DNA of 64,000 nt from the NCBI GenBank assembly GCA_013390605.1, contig JACAUB010000001.1:4685516-4749515 (forward strand), given 5' to 3'. This stretch comes from Bacteroidota bacterium (GTDB lineage: Bacteria > Bacteroidota > Bacteroidia > Bacteroidales > Cfx3-03). A model generated the notes under the pieces. That model searched no databases, was not told the origin of the DNA, and saw only the letters and a list, made by a program, of their open reading frames with translations. Positions 27,830 through 37,015 of the stretch are shown here, piece after piece. Position 1 is the stretch's first letter, and each line of letters begins with the position of its first letter. The position numbers were made by a program, and so were the translations under genes.

Positions 27830-30262
27830 ATGAGCATTCTGCTAAACTATTTTCGTGTAAGCTTTCGCTCTATAATGAAGAGAAAAAGCACTTCAATCAT
27901 TCATGTTTTAGGCTTAACGCTTGGCATGGTTGCTGGATTAACCATATTGTTGTATGTGCATTACGAATATAGTTTTGACCGGCATAATAAAGATGCATCA
28001 CGAATATATCGGTTTGAACTGATAACCAAAATAAATGGAGTAGTTGAACCCAGACAGGCTTATACAATGCCGGCAATGATCTATTTTTTGCGGGGACAGT
28101 TCCCACAAATTGAAGCAGCAACACGGTTCGTTAAAGAGACGGAAGTGCAGTTTTACAAAAATGATTTCTGTCATTTTCCTCATCCTAACACGCTTTTTGT
28201 TGAACCCGAGTTTTTTAATGTATTCACCGTTCATTTAAAACCGGGGAGTGATACAGCAGCCATGCGTAAACCTGATGTTGTATTTATTTCTGAACGTGCT
28301 GCAAAACTACATTTTCCTGGAAAAGAGGCATATGGACAAATCATCAAAGATAATATCGGTCATGATTATCAGGTTGTTGGGGTCTATAAAGATCTTCCAC
28401 CAACATCACATTTTAAAGCAGATTTTCTTATATCGTATGCAACAGCTATTAAACGTTCTACTGTTTACGATAGGGGTGGTGAAATTAATTACGTCTATTT
28501 TTATCTTAAGCTAAAATCAAATTGTAAACCTGATGATTTAATCAGCGCTTTTAACAATAAGTATATCCCCAAGAATGCAGATTTGAAAAAGAATGCACAA
28601 ATACCTTTTTTACGTCCCTTATTAGATATCCATCTTAAATCAGATGTATTGAGTGAATTACTTCCAGATACAGGGAATTATTTTCTCATCATGATGTTGC
28701 TTTTGGTTGCAATGATCATACTCATTACAGCCTGGATTAATTTTATTAATCTCTCAACTTCAAAATCAATTGAACGATCGCGTGAAACTGGAATTCGTAA
28801 AGTGAATGGTGCCACTAAAGTACATTTAATCTTTCAATTTTTGACAGAATCTTTGATCATTAATTTTATTGCCGGGTGCCTAACTTTTGTGATATTGATC
28901 TTTATCCTCCCTGTTTTTTCATCCTATCTAAACCTGTATTTACCACTCCAGTTTTGGAAAAGCTCATTCTTTTGGATGCTATTTTGCAGTCTTATTATTG
29001 GTGGAGGAGCTATTTCAGGTCTAATACCAGCGTGGGTACAAGCAAATTTTAAACCTATAGATGTATTAAAAGGAGGGTTGATTAAACATGGTGGAGGAAT
29101 GAAGTTGCGAAAAACATTACTCACTATTCAGTTTGTAGCATCTATTATCTTAATAATATGTACCCTCATTGTTTATCTGCAAATCAACTATTTGAAATCG
29201 TTGGATAAAGGATTTGACAGGAAAAATATTATCGCCATCAAGCCTCCAAACTCACAGACTGATGAAGCGAAAAGTGAAATTCAACACAATATGTTTATTG
29301 CCGAGTTGCAGAAAATACCGGGTATTAAGTCGGCCTCTGCCTCCGAAGTAATTCCTGGCGAAGCCATTCCTCAACGTATGTCGAGTTTTCAAAGAGCGGA
29401 TGTGACAATGGAAGAGGGCCATAGATTTTTTGCTTATACCAATATTGATGAAAACTTTTTTAAGACCTTTGGTATTCAACTGCTAGCGGGTCAGAATTTT
29501 ACTTCAGAGAAAAAGATAAGTCCCCAAAAAATAATATTGAATGTAAGCGGAATTAAAGCATTAGGGTTTAAAACACCCGAAGAGGCAGTAGGGCAAATTT
29601 TGATTTCATGGAATAAATCACAACATCAGATCTTAGGTGTTGTGAACGATTACAGTCAATCGTGGTCGGGCAAAGAGCATGAGCCCATTTGGTTTGAGTA
29701 TGGATATTTTTGGTTTGGTACCGGGGGACAATATTCAATTCGATTTGAAGAGAAGGCGGATAAAGAAGCGGTTATCAGCAAGGTAAATATGCTATGGCAA
29801 AAATTATTTCCAGATTATCCATTTGAATACATTACAGTAGATGATGCTTATAATCTACAATATGTCTCATTGTACCGTTTTAATCGTTGCTTTATTCTAT
29901 TTTCACTATTGGCTATTTTTATATCAGGAATGGGATTGATCGGATATTGTAATTATTCCACAATATTGAAACGGAAAGAGATTGCTTTACGCAAAACAAT
30001 GGGTGCTACAAACTTTTTGATTATGCTGGTGCTATATAGGGATTATATTAAAACTTTTATCCTGTCTGCAATCATTGGAATCATCTCTTCCGAATACTTC
30101 AAAGATTTGTTATTAGAAAACTATCCTAACAAAGTAACGATTTCACCCTTTTTCTACTTCATTCCGCTTGTTATTATTCTGATACTGATACTTCTTACAG
30201 TAAGTTACCAAGTAATAAAAGCCTCAATGGAACCGCCACTGAAAGCATTACAATATGAATAA
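27830..30262 (+). CDS. ABC transporter permease, MacB/FtsX-type
   Basis: Inner-membrane permease of the Bacteroidetes MacB-like group, 810 residues. One N-terminal transmembrane helix (about 20–42), a periplasmic MacB_PCD-like domain (~45–270), a first FtsX-type three-helix bundle (~283–420), another helix near 430–450, a second periplasmic domain (~460–680) and a final FtsX bundle (~685–805). Repeated ETGIRKVNGA and EIALRKTMGA segments are the characteristic FtsX coupling motifs. No ATP-binding subunit gene is adjacent; one must be supplied from elsewhere. Such transporters commonly export or act mechanically on lipoproteins, peptides or antimicrobials. It is monocistronic and ends at a hairpin terminator. 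Confidence 0.9.
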   Translation: MSILLNYFRVSFRSIMKRKSTSIIHVLGLTLGMVAGLTILLYVHYEYSFDRHNKDASRIYRFELITKINGVVEPRQAYTMPAMIYFLRGQFPQIEAATRFVKETEVQFYKNDFCHFPHPNTLFVEPEFFNVFTVHLKPGSDTAAMRKPDVVFISERAAKLHFPGKEAYGQIIKDNIGHDYQVVGVYKDLPPTSHFKADFLISYATAIKRSTVYDRGGEINYVYFYLKLKSNCKPDDLISAFNNKYIPKNADLKKNAQIPFLRPLLDIHLKSDVLSELLPDTGNYFLIMMLLLVAMIILITAWINFINLSTSKSIERSRETGIRKVNGATKVHLIFQFLTESLIINFIAGCLTFVILIFILPVFSSYLNLYLPLQFWKSSFFWMLFCSLIIGGGAISGLIPAWVQANFKPIDVLKGGLIKHGGGMKLRKTLLTIQFVASIILIICTLIVYLQINYLKSLDKGFDRKNIIAIKPPNSQTDEAKSEIQHNMFIAELQKIPGIKSASASEVIPGEAIPQRMSSFQRADVTMEEGHRFFAYTNIDENFFKTFGIQLLAGQNFTSEKKISPQKIILNVSGIKALGFKTPEEAVGQILISWNKSQHQILGVVNDYSQSWSGKEHEPIWFEYGYFWFGTGGQYSIRFEEKADKEAVISKVNMLWQKLFPDYPFEYITVDDAYNLQYVSLYRFNRCFILFSLLAIFISGMGLIGYCNYSTILKRKEIALRKTMGATNFLIMLVLYRDYIKTFILSAIIGIISSEYFKDLLLENYPNKVTISPFFYFIPLVIILILILLTVSYQVIKASMEPPLKALQYE

Positions 30263-30346
30263 GTTTATTCATCACCCATAACTCAACAATGAAATTGATG
30301 TATTAAAAAATTTAATTTATTAGTATTCGATCTCTAAAAAACTAAT

Positions 30347-30376
30347 AAGCCGTAATTCATAAAAATTGCGGCTTTG
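30347..30376 (+). terminator. Intrinsic terminator after the permease gene
   Basis: 11-bp stem AAGCCGTAATT (30347–30357) with AATTGCGGCTT (30364–30374), one G·U pair, 6-nt loop, then T. Confidence 0.65.
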
Positions 30377-30505
30377 CTTACTTAAACAGGTAACTATTTC
30401 TACAAGCATCATAGAAAACAATCGTATTATTTATGATTATTGGTTTTTGTTTTCATATCATTGATATATTTATTGCCGGATCCGATTAATATTTCTGTTT
30501 CCAAG

Positions 30506-30513
30506 TATCTTTG
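30506..30513 (+). promoter_or_regulatory. Candidate -7 box of the GH42 gene
   Basis: TATCTTTG matches TAnnTTTG, 40 bp before the ATG. No good -33 TTTG is seen at the usual spacing. Confidence 0.35.
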
Positions 30514-30552
30514 AATGTTTAATTAGCTTTAATGATCATAATGAAAGTATAA

Positions 30553-32727
30553 ATGAAAAACATAAAAGGCCTCAGCATCTTATTATTTGTATTGACTGTA
30601 ATTCTGCTTCCGCATTCAATTTATAATGAAACGTTTGCTCAATCAGTAAACACTAATGTTTCGTCATCTCGAAACAGATTGAGTCAGACATCTCCACTTT
30701 TTTTCCAAAAGTCAGATTTGATGAAAATAGGAGCTTTCTATTATCCTGAACAATGGCCTCATGAGCAATGGGAACGGGATTTTAATAACATGGCAAAATA
30801 TGGGTTTGATTTTACGCATATGGCTGAGTTTGCATGGACTTATATGGAGCCAGAAGACGGAAAGTTTGACTTTAAATGGTTAGATGATGCAATCGGTTTG
30901 GCTGCAAAGGCAGGACTGAAAGTTATTCTTTGTACGCCCTCACTTTGTCCTCCTGCATGGATGGGCGAGAAGTATCCGGAAATTTATCTGGTGGGTTCGG
31001 ATGGACGTCGACGAGAGCATGGGGTTAGGGCAAATGCTTCACTCTCAAACGATCGATATAAATTTTTCGTTGATAGAATTGTCACTGCAATGGCTGAACA
31101 TTATGGGAAAGATACCCGAATCATGGGTTGGCAGCTGGATAATGAACCACTGGCGACTTCTGATTACAGTCCATCAGCGAGATTAGCTTTTCAAGAATGG
31201 TTGAAAAAACGATATGGAACAATCGATAAGCTAAATGCGGTCTGGATGGGGAGCTTTTGGAGTACTCGCTATAGTAACTTCGAACAGGTATTAATTCCTA
31301 ACGAAGCAATGAATGGCGAGGATAAACTTAGTCCTCATGCCCTGCTTGATTTCCAACGCTTCACAGCTGCTGTTACAGGAAATTTTCTGAACAGACAAAC
31401 AGATATCTTGCGGAAATATATTTTACCAACTCAATGGATTACTACAAATTATGTCAATGTCAGTACCTCTTCTGATCCCCGACTATCAGATCATCTGGAT
31501 TTTCCATCTTTTACATTATATCCTGTAAACGGGAGAAATGAGCTGGGTGGAATAAATTTTCGTACCGGCAATCCTTATCGATTGTATGAAGCTTGCGATT
31601 ACTACCGCTCTATTCATGGTATTACTGGTGTTATGGAACTTCAGCCAGGTCAGGTGAATTGGGCATCAATTAATCCCATGCTTTATCCCGGGACTGTTCA
31701 TATGTGGATTCTACAAGCTTTTGGTGGTGGTTGTTCTTTTGTCTGTACGTATCGCTATCGTCATCCATTAGCGAGTAGTGAAATGTATCACGATGGCATC
31801 GTGGGAACCGATGGGGTAACACTTTCTCAAGGTGGTAATGAATTTGTACAAGCTATTCAGGAATTAAAGAAACTACGTTTATTTTATGATTCGAAAGCAA
31901 AGATGCCAGAGCAGATTGCAAAAAGAAAAACAGCATATTTGTGGAGCCATGAGGTGATGTGGGATCTAGATCTGCAGCAACAAACGACATTATGGAGCTC
32001 CTGGCGATATAGAAACATGTATACTTCTGCAATAAAATCGACAGGTGCTCCAGTGGATTTTATTACTGAAACGGATGACTTCTCAGCATATCCGTTTCTG
32101 GTAGCTCCGGCATATCAATTAATTGATGAAGTACTTGTTGAAAAGTGGCATCAATACGTAGAAAATGGAGGACATCTTATTCTTTCATGCCGCACAGGTC
32201 AGAAAGATAAGAACGGACATTTCTTTGAAGGAAACTGGGCTGCCCCAATATCTTCATTGATAGGTGCTAATGTTGAATTCTTCGACATGCTCCTTCCAGA
32301 TGATAAAGGATCTGTTAAAACAAAAAGTAATACCTATACATGGAATTGTTGGGGAGATGTGCTTAAACCAACAGCAGGAACAGAAGTGTTGGCAACATAT
32401 GCTGATCAGTTTTATACGGGAAAAGCTGCTGCCATCACCCGTAAATTGGGAAAGGGAACTGTAACATACATTGGTGTATATTCCAAAGACGGGCAACTTG
32501 AACGTGAAATAGTAAGAGATGTATATCAGCGTGCAGGGGTTGAAATAGAAGATCTTCCGAAGGGTGTTTATATGGAGTGGCGTGATGGATTCATTGTTGC
32601 TGTAAACTATACAGATCAGGATTTTAAACTTATGATCCCGGATAATGCAAGCATCTTGATTGGAAGCAATCCACTGAAGCCTGCCCAATCAATCATTTGG
32701 TCATTTCAAAACAACGCAAAACAATAA
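30553..32727 (+). CDS. GH42 beta-galactosidase
   Basis: Exported beta-galactosidase; residues 1–30 form a signal peptide ending ETFAQ. The GH42 barrel starts at MKIGAFYYPEQWP (about residue 57). Acid/base Glu198 is in QLDNEPL and nucleophile Glu362 in VMELQPGQVNW. A glutamine-amidotransferase-like trimerisation domain (about 450–655) and a short C-terminal beta domain follow, as usual for the family. The length (724) includes an unusually long N-terminal segment before the barrel. It is monocistronic and its stop codon lies inside a strong terminator. With GH35, GH2 and GH27 nearby this is the third of four galactosidase-type genes in the window. Confidence 0.94.
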   Translation: MKNIKGLSILLFVLTVILLPHSIYNETFAQSVNTNVSSSRNRLSQTSPLFFQKSDLMKIGAFYYPEQWPHEQWERDFNNMAKYGFDFTHMAEFAWTYMEPEDGKFDFKWLDDAIGLAAKAGLKVILCTPSLCPPAWMGEKYPEIYLVGSDGRRREHGVRANASLSNDRYKFFVDRIVTAMAEHYGKDTRIMGWQLDNEPLATSDYSPSARLAFQEWLKKRYGTIDKLNAVWMGSFWSTRYSNFEQVLIPNEAMNGEDKLSPHALLDFQRFTAAVTGNFLNRQTDILRKYILPTQWITTNYVNVSTSSDPRLSDHLDFPSFTLYPVNGRNELGGINFRTGNPYRLYEACDYYRSIHGITGVMELQPGQVNWASINPMLYPGTVHMWILQAFGGGCSFVCTYRYRHPLASSEMYHDGIVGTDGVTLSQGGNEFVQAIQELKKLRLFYDSKAKMPEQIAKRKTAYLWSHEVMWDLDLQQQTTLWSSWRYRNMYTSAIKSTGAPVDFITETDDFSAYPFLVAPAYQLIDEVLVEKWHQYVENGGHLILSCRTGQKDKNGHFFEGNWAAPISSLIGANVEFFDMLLPDDKGSVKTKSNTYTWNCWGDVLKPTAGTEVLATYADQFYTGKAAAITRKLGKGTVTYIGVYSKDGQLEREIVRDVYQRAGVEIEDLPKGVYMEWRDGFIVAVNYTDQDFKLMIPDNASILIGSNPLKPAQSIIWSFQNNAKQ

Positions 32728-32766
32728 AAGCAAAAGGCTACCCTTTCCAGTAGCCTTTTGCTTTTA
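32726..32766. terminator. Strong bidirectional terminator between convergent genes
   Basis: Perfect 16-bp stem (32726–32741 with 32750–32765) and 8-nt loop. Both strands end in T runs, so it can serve GH42 on + and the triple-esterase gene on -. It starts inside the GH42 stop codon. Confidence 0.92.
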
Positions 32767-32789
32767 TTATATATTTTTTGAATTGACAA

Positions 32790-34913
32790 TTACTTTAAAA
32801 AGGGCCTAATCATTTCAGCAATAATTCCAGACCACAATTCATAACCTCCTTGTGTGAGATGGATTCCATCGGGACCAACCAGTGCAGAATTTAATTTTCC
32901 ATCAGCCTGAATAAATTCCGTTACGTTGCGATAGATTACCTGCTTGTTCCATTTATACGATGAAAGTAATCGATGGATCCTTATATATTTTTCTCGTTGC
33001 GGACCGAGAGGATCGTTTCCCGTTGGCAAGATCCCGAATAAAATAATTTTTGCATTGGGCATCTTTTCACTGATAGCTTTTACACAAAGTTTGATCCCTT
33101 CAGTGATTTCTTCAGCTTTATCGTCAGGAAAATTGTTTACACCAATAGTGAGGATTACAACCTTTGGGTTTGCTGCTTCATAATTGCCGTTTAAAACCCT
33201 CCACAGAACGTTTTGGGTGCGGTCTCCTGATATGCCTGCGCTCTCCCATGTTGTGCTGCCCAATGCCTTATTTAGTGCTTCTCTGCCTGGCTTCCACGTT
33301 ACGATATCTCTGCTGCCACCAAATCCTTGTGTGATGGAATTGCCGATTAATAAAACAGTAGGTTTTCTCTCCGAAACGACCTTAGTGATTTCTTCATGGT
33401 TTGCCCACCAATCCGAACCTTCTTTCCAGCCTGCTGCCGAACGATATTCATTTCCAGGTGCTGCCAGTGTAGCAAAATTGATCTTTCGGTTGACTGCTCT
33501 AAGGATAAAATCGACAATAGGAGTAGGGTTCTCAAGACTATGTGGATGATGGTTGACACCGGGTTTATGAATAACTTCTATATTCCCACCGTTTTCTTGA
33601 ACTGCTATCTCAAATAGAGCTGTATTCTCAGTTACAGGAACTACATCATCGGCATCGCCTACCACATGTAACATCGGATATCCTCCTTTAGCTATTTTAT
33701 CCGCCAGATCTACGGGGTTTCCCTTATAGTCAATAGCCTCCTGATCTGTTGCGAAACCATAAGCTTTCTTTACCAGGTTCCAATCGGGCAGGCTACCAGC
33801 ACCCTTTCCTTTTCCACCGGGCCAGCTTTTTATATCCAGTACGGGGGCATCGGCATAGACACAAGCCACCTTCTCAGGATTTGCAGCAGCCCAGCGGTAG
33901 ATGATTAATCCGCCACGACTCATTCCTTCGAGTACTACTTTTGGTGCGAGACCACCTTTACGCATGAAAGAATAGAATTTATTCCATCGCTCAACACCTT
34001 CATTGGAACCATTAAAATCGGCTACATCGCAATAAACAAGATGAAATCCTCTTTCGAGAAGGGCAATATCTGTTTGAGGTTCGTGTCCCCAGAAACGGGC
34101 TCTCCAGATCCATGGTTTCCCATTAGCGGTTATCTTTGGACGGGCAATCTTACAAGCCCAACTATTAAAAGTGAAGTCGGTACAAGGGAATCCATGGTAA
34201 CTAGACTCCTTGCCACTGATCGAAAGCTTTTTCGTAATATCAAAGTTCTGATCACCTTTTAACAGAATGGTTTCATAAACTCTGCGAGCAATGATACCTG
34301 CTCCAATGGAAGAGGGGTGAATTTTATCGGTGACCAGATATTGTTGAAAAGGAAGGAAAAGATTGTAGAGGTTAATTACCTCGCATCCTTTCTCGTAAGC
34401 CAGTTCACGGATAGCCGGAATAATGCGATCGCGGATTACTGAAGCGGTAATACCTATTGTGTCGGCTTCGTTAAAAGCAGGAAGTGGAAGCAACAAAATA
34501 ACGCGTGGCTTAGCCGGTAGCATTCTGAATGAGTCGATCAGTGCCGAATAGTCACTTTTATATTCATTCAGATAAACGCGGTTTACCAGTTTACTGTCGT
34601 TGGTGCCTAGCTTAATTAAAACGATGTTGGGATTAAAATTTATAGCCTCATGATACTGTGGAAGTGAGAAATAAGGTTTGTTCCCTTTTCTGAGCAGAGT
34701 TGCCCCACTTACACCAAAGTTTTTTACCTCATAATTTGCTCCAAGAATATACTGAAGCTGCTGTGGATAAGAATTTTTTTCTCTGTTGACTACTTTCGAC
34801 CCGAAAGTGATGCTGTTTCCAACACAGGCTACTCTGATTTTTGGCGTTTCTGCTCTCGAACCTAAGAACAGTAATACCATCAGAAATACTGATAAAACGG
34901 ACTTGATTTTCAT
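32790..34913 (-). CDS. Three-domain secreted esterase: SGNH–alpha/beta hydrolase–SGNH
   Basis: Exported protein (signal peptide 1–21, GSRA-E) containing three hydrolase modules. Domain 1 (~26–220) is SGNH: Ser34 in VGNSIT, Gly70, Asn105 in GTND, Asp196/His199 in DKIHP. Domain 2 (~240–475) is an alpha/beta hydrolase: nucleophile elbow GMSRG with Ser332, acid near Asp420–Asp423, His in GVNHHPHS (~455–458). Domain 3 (~515–707) is a second SGNH: Ser526 in IGNSIT, Gly563 region, Asn593 in GVNN, Asp682/His685 in PDGIH. All three appear catalytically complete. It is likely a deacetylase or carbohydrate esterase removing acetyl or other acyl groups from polysaccharides. It lies in a region rich in glycoside hydrolases. 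Substrates are unknown. Confidence 0.88.
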   Translation of the reverse strand: MKIKSVLSVFLMVLLFLGSRAETPKIRVACVGNSITFGSKVVNREKNSYPQQLQYILGANYEVKNFGVSGATLLRKGNKPYFSLPQYHEAINFNPNIVLIKLGTNDSKLVNRVYLNEYKSDYSALIDSFRMLPAKPRVILLLPLPAFNEADTIGITASVIRDRIIPAIRELAYEKGCEVINLYNLFLPFQQYLVTDKIHPSSIGAGIIARRVYETILLKGDQNFDITKKLSISGKESSYHGFPCTDFTFNSWACKIARPKITANGKPWIWRARFWGHEPQTDIALLERGFHLVYCDVADFNGSNEGVERWNKFYSFMRKGGLAPKVVLEGMSRGGLIIYRWAAANPEKVACVYADAPVLDIKSWPGGKGKGAGSLPDWNLVKKAYGFATDQEAIDYKGNPVDLADKIAKGGYPMLHVVGDADDVVPVTENTALFEIAVQENGGNIEVIHKPGVNHHPHSLENPTPIVDFILRAVNRKINFATLAAPGNEYRSAAGWKEGSDWWANHEEITKVVSERKPTVLLIGNSITQGFGGSRDIVTWKPGREALNKALGSTTWESAGISGDRTQNVLWRVLNGNYEAANPKVVILTIGVNNFPDDKAEEITEGIKLCVKAISEKMPNAKIILFGILPTGNDPLGPQREKYIRIHRLLSSYKWNKQVIYRNVTEFIQADGKLNSALVGPDGIHLTQGGYELWSGIIAEMIRPFLK

Positions 34914-35445
34914 TGATAAACTGTTAAGCTTTTCGCAAAGATAGGAATATAAATAAATAAGTTAGACGATGTGATTTATCATCATTAGTTGCATTTAAGG
35001 ATAAATTATTCGTGAATTCTATAGAAAATGACAATAAAATGGAACTATCCGACAAACTGGAGGAATAGTCCACTTTCTCATTTCTACTGAAGCAGTCATT
35101 CCGGCCACATGGAAAGAAGTTTTATTTAAACGTGAACGTTTTAAGCATAATTTTTTCATAGAAAATTGCTTATTGCAGTTCACGATGGAAAATAAGATTT
35201 CTCACAAGTGGAAAGAACGACGGCTTTGGTTGTAGTAGAAAGCAAACACTCTTCCCAACTTTTTCGACTGATCCAATAAAACATAAAAAATGCCTTCATC
35301 CAGCCACAGGGGTGTTTCGTCCTGAAAATAGGGGTGCTCATACAATAAGTCACTTTTTTCTTGACTTCAGATAATTTCTGGAATAATTTTATTGTACATA
35401 CCATAAATATGGATTTAGCTTTTTGATAACCTTATAAATTATTCA
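34914..35445. other. 532-bp divergent gap, no gene recognised
   Basis: Lies between divergent genes. A 14-bp dyad AAACGT-GA-ACGTTT (35128–35141) and an imperfect inverted repeat TGGA(A)CTAT/ATAGTCCA (35040–35072) are the only structures. Short open frames present lack any protein-like pattern. Promoters for both genes must lie here, but I see no strong consensus match. Confidence 0.4.
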
Positions 35446-36870
35446 ATGTTTATGAAACACATTTTTTTATTAGTAATCAGTATAATTATTTTTTTAGATA
35501 TTCAAGGAAGTATCTCAATCGCTCAAACAACACAAGCTAATAAACAAGTTTTAGACGCAGGAGATAAAACACACCCAAAAGCGTTTCCAGATAGTATCTC
35601 GTTACAGGATAAAATATATACATTAAGTACAATCTGGAGTGAAATTAAATATAATTTTGTAAATATTGATCGTATAAAGTTTGATCTGGATAGTCTCTAT
35701 AAGGCAACTATTTCCAAAATAGTTGCCACCAAGAATGACATTGCTTATTATGATGTATTAGAACGATTTATTTGTTCTTTTGGTGATGGGCATACACAAT
35801 TGATGAACAAATCATATTCCGAGAATGATTATTTTGATTATATTCCATGTGAAATAAAAGAATTTAAAGGTGACTTTTATTTTACTTCTATTCGAAAGCA
35901 AGTTGGGCTGGACTCTACCCTGCTTGGTGCTAAAATCATTGAAATAGAAGGTATTCCTGCAATGAAATATGTACAAGAAAATTATTTCCCAACCATAGCT
36001 TCCTCAACAATACAGAATAAAATCTACCTAGCGACACGAAATATTGGTGATGGTATTATAGATTCATACTTCAAAGGTAAGGCTATAAAAAGAAATGGAG
36101 AAGTCGTTAAATTTTCGATAAAGCGTAATGGGGAGACAGCGAAAACAAAGGATAATATGTGGCTACAGTTAAAGCAGCCAACTAAAAGACGTGCAATAAG
36201 TTTAGAATGGAAAAATAACATTGCGATTCTTAAAATTAACACCTTTGCAGAGAAGGTAATACCTACAATGGACTCTTTAATGAAGATTGTAACCAGTCAG
36301 GCAAAAGGTCTTATAATTGATCTAAGAAATAATGGAGGAGGTTCTACTGAAACTGCATTACAGCTTCAGAAATACTTGACCAAAGGAGATTTCTTTCTGA
36401 GTTTTGGTTCGCAGACCAGAATTAATGATGGTTATGGTCGGTCTCAGGGAAACTATCGTAAAGAATATGAAGATTATTATTTAGGCAAAGCGTATAAGAT
36501 AGAGAAGCCGGATACTATTCATGTAGAAAAATCATTGAAAAGAGTCGATTTCCCTGTTGTTGTACTCATCAGCAGATATTCTTTTTCTGCATGTGAAGAC
36601 TTTTTGGTTAATATTTATGAAGTACCGGACAGACCGCTTCTCATAGGGGAGCCAACAGGAGGATCAACGGGTGCTCCATTAGTGCTTTTCCATTTACCGA
36701 ATAAAACGACAGCCAGAATCTGTACTTTGCGAATTTTATTTCCATACAGCATGAAGCCATTCGTGGGTAAAGGCATTTCTCCGGATATAGAGATAAAAGA
36801 GAGCATTGAGGATTATATAAGTGAGAAAGATGTTGTTTTAAATAGAGCACTTCAATCATTTCATAACTAA
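35446..36870 (+). CDS. S41 family serine peptidase (tricorn/IRBP-like branch)
   Basis: Exported peptidase; signal peptide at residues 1–27 (ISIAQ). N-terminal helical region and a His116 in FGDGHTQL, then the S41 catalytic domain (~240–470) with DLRNNGGGS and the nucleophile Ser381 in SFSACED. The usual CtpA-type Lys is absent from the GEPTGGSTGAP segment, and the DGHT histidine suggests the Ser–His tricorn-like arrangement instead. No obvious PDZ domain. Monocistronic, converging with the GH2 gene. The substrate is unknown; C-terminal processing or degradation of periplasmic peptides is the general family role. Confidence 0.85.
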   Translation: MFMKHIFLLVISIIIFLDIQGSISIAQTTQANKQVLDAGDKTHPKAFPDSISLQDKIYTLSTIWSEIKYNFVNIDRIKFDLDSLYKATISKIVATKNDIAYYDVLERFICSFGDGHTQLMNKSYSENDYFDYIPCEIKEFKGDFYFTSIRKQVGLDSTLLGAKIIEIEGIPAMKYVQENYFPTIASSTIQNKIYLATRNIGDGIIDSYFKGKAIKRNGEVVKFSIKRNGETAKTKDNMWLQLKQPTKRRAISLEWKNNIAILKINTFAEKVIPTMDSLMKIVTSQAKGLIIDLRNNGGGSTETALQLQKYLTKGDFFLSFGSQTRINDGYGRSQGNYRKEYEDYYLGKAYKIEKPDTIHVEKSLKRVDFPVVVLISRYSFSACEDFLVNIYEVPDRPLLIGEPTGGSTGAPLVLFHLPNKTTARICTLRILFPYSMKPFVGKGISPDIEIKESIEDYISEKDVVLNRALQSFHN

Positions 36871-36970
36871 TTCTGATTATTAACCAACGCCGTGAGAAAT
36901 TGGAAATCAAAATCATTTCGAGATATTGTGATGCCTAACGAAATACATAAATAATTTGCTCTGTTTTGTA

Positions 36971-37005
36971 ATTAGAGCTTGCTAAAAAACTTAGCAGGCT
37001 CTAAT
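36971..37005. terminator. Terminator hairpin between convergent S41 and GH2 genes
   Basis: ATTAGAGC-T-TGCTAA (36971–36985) pairs with TTAGCA-G-GCTCTAAT (36991–37005): 14 base pairs with one mismatch and a 5-nt loop. It lies between two converging genes. Confidence 0.65.
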
Positions 37006-37015
37006 AAGAACAAAG

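Noticed and set aside
27830..30262. Permease as part of a local export system
   Set aside because: No ATPase, membrane-fusion or outer-membrane partner gene is adjacent.
35180..35404. 74-codon open frame in the 532-bp gap
   Set aside because: No protein-like composition, start context or conserved motif; treated as spacer.
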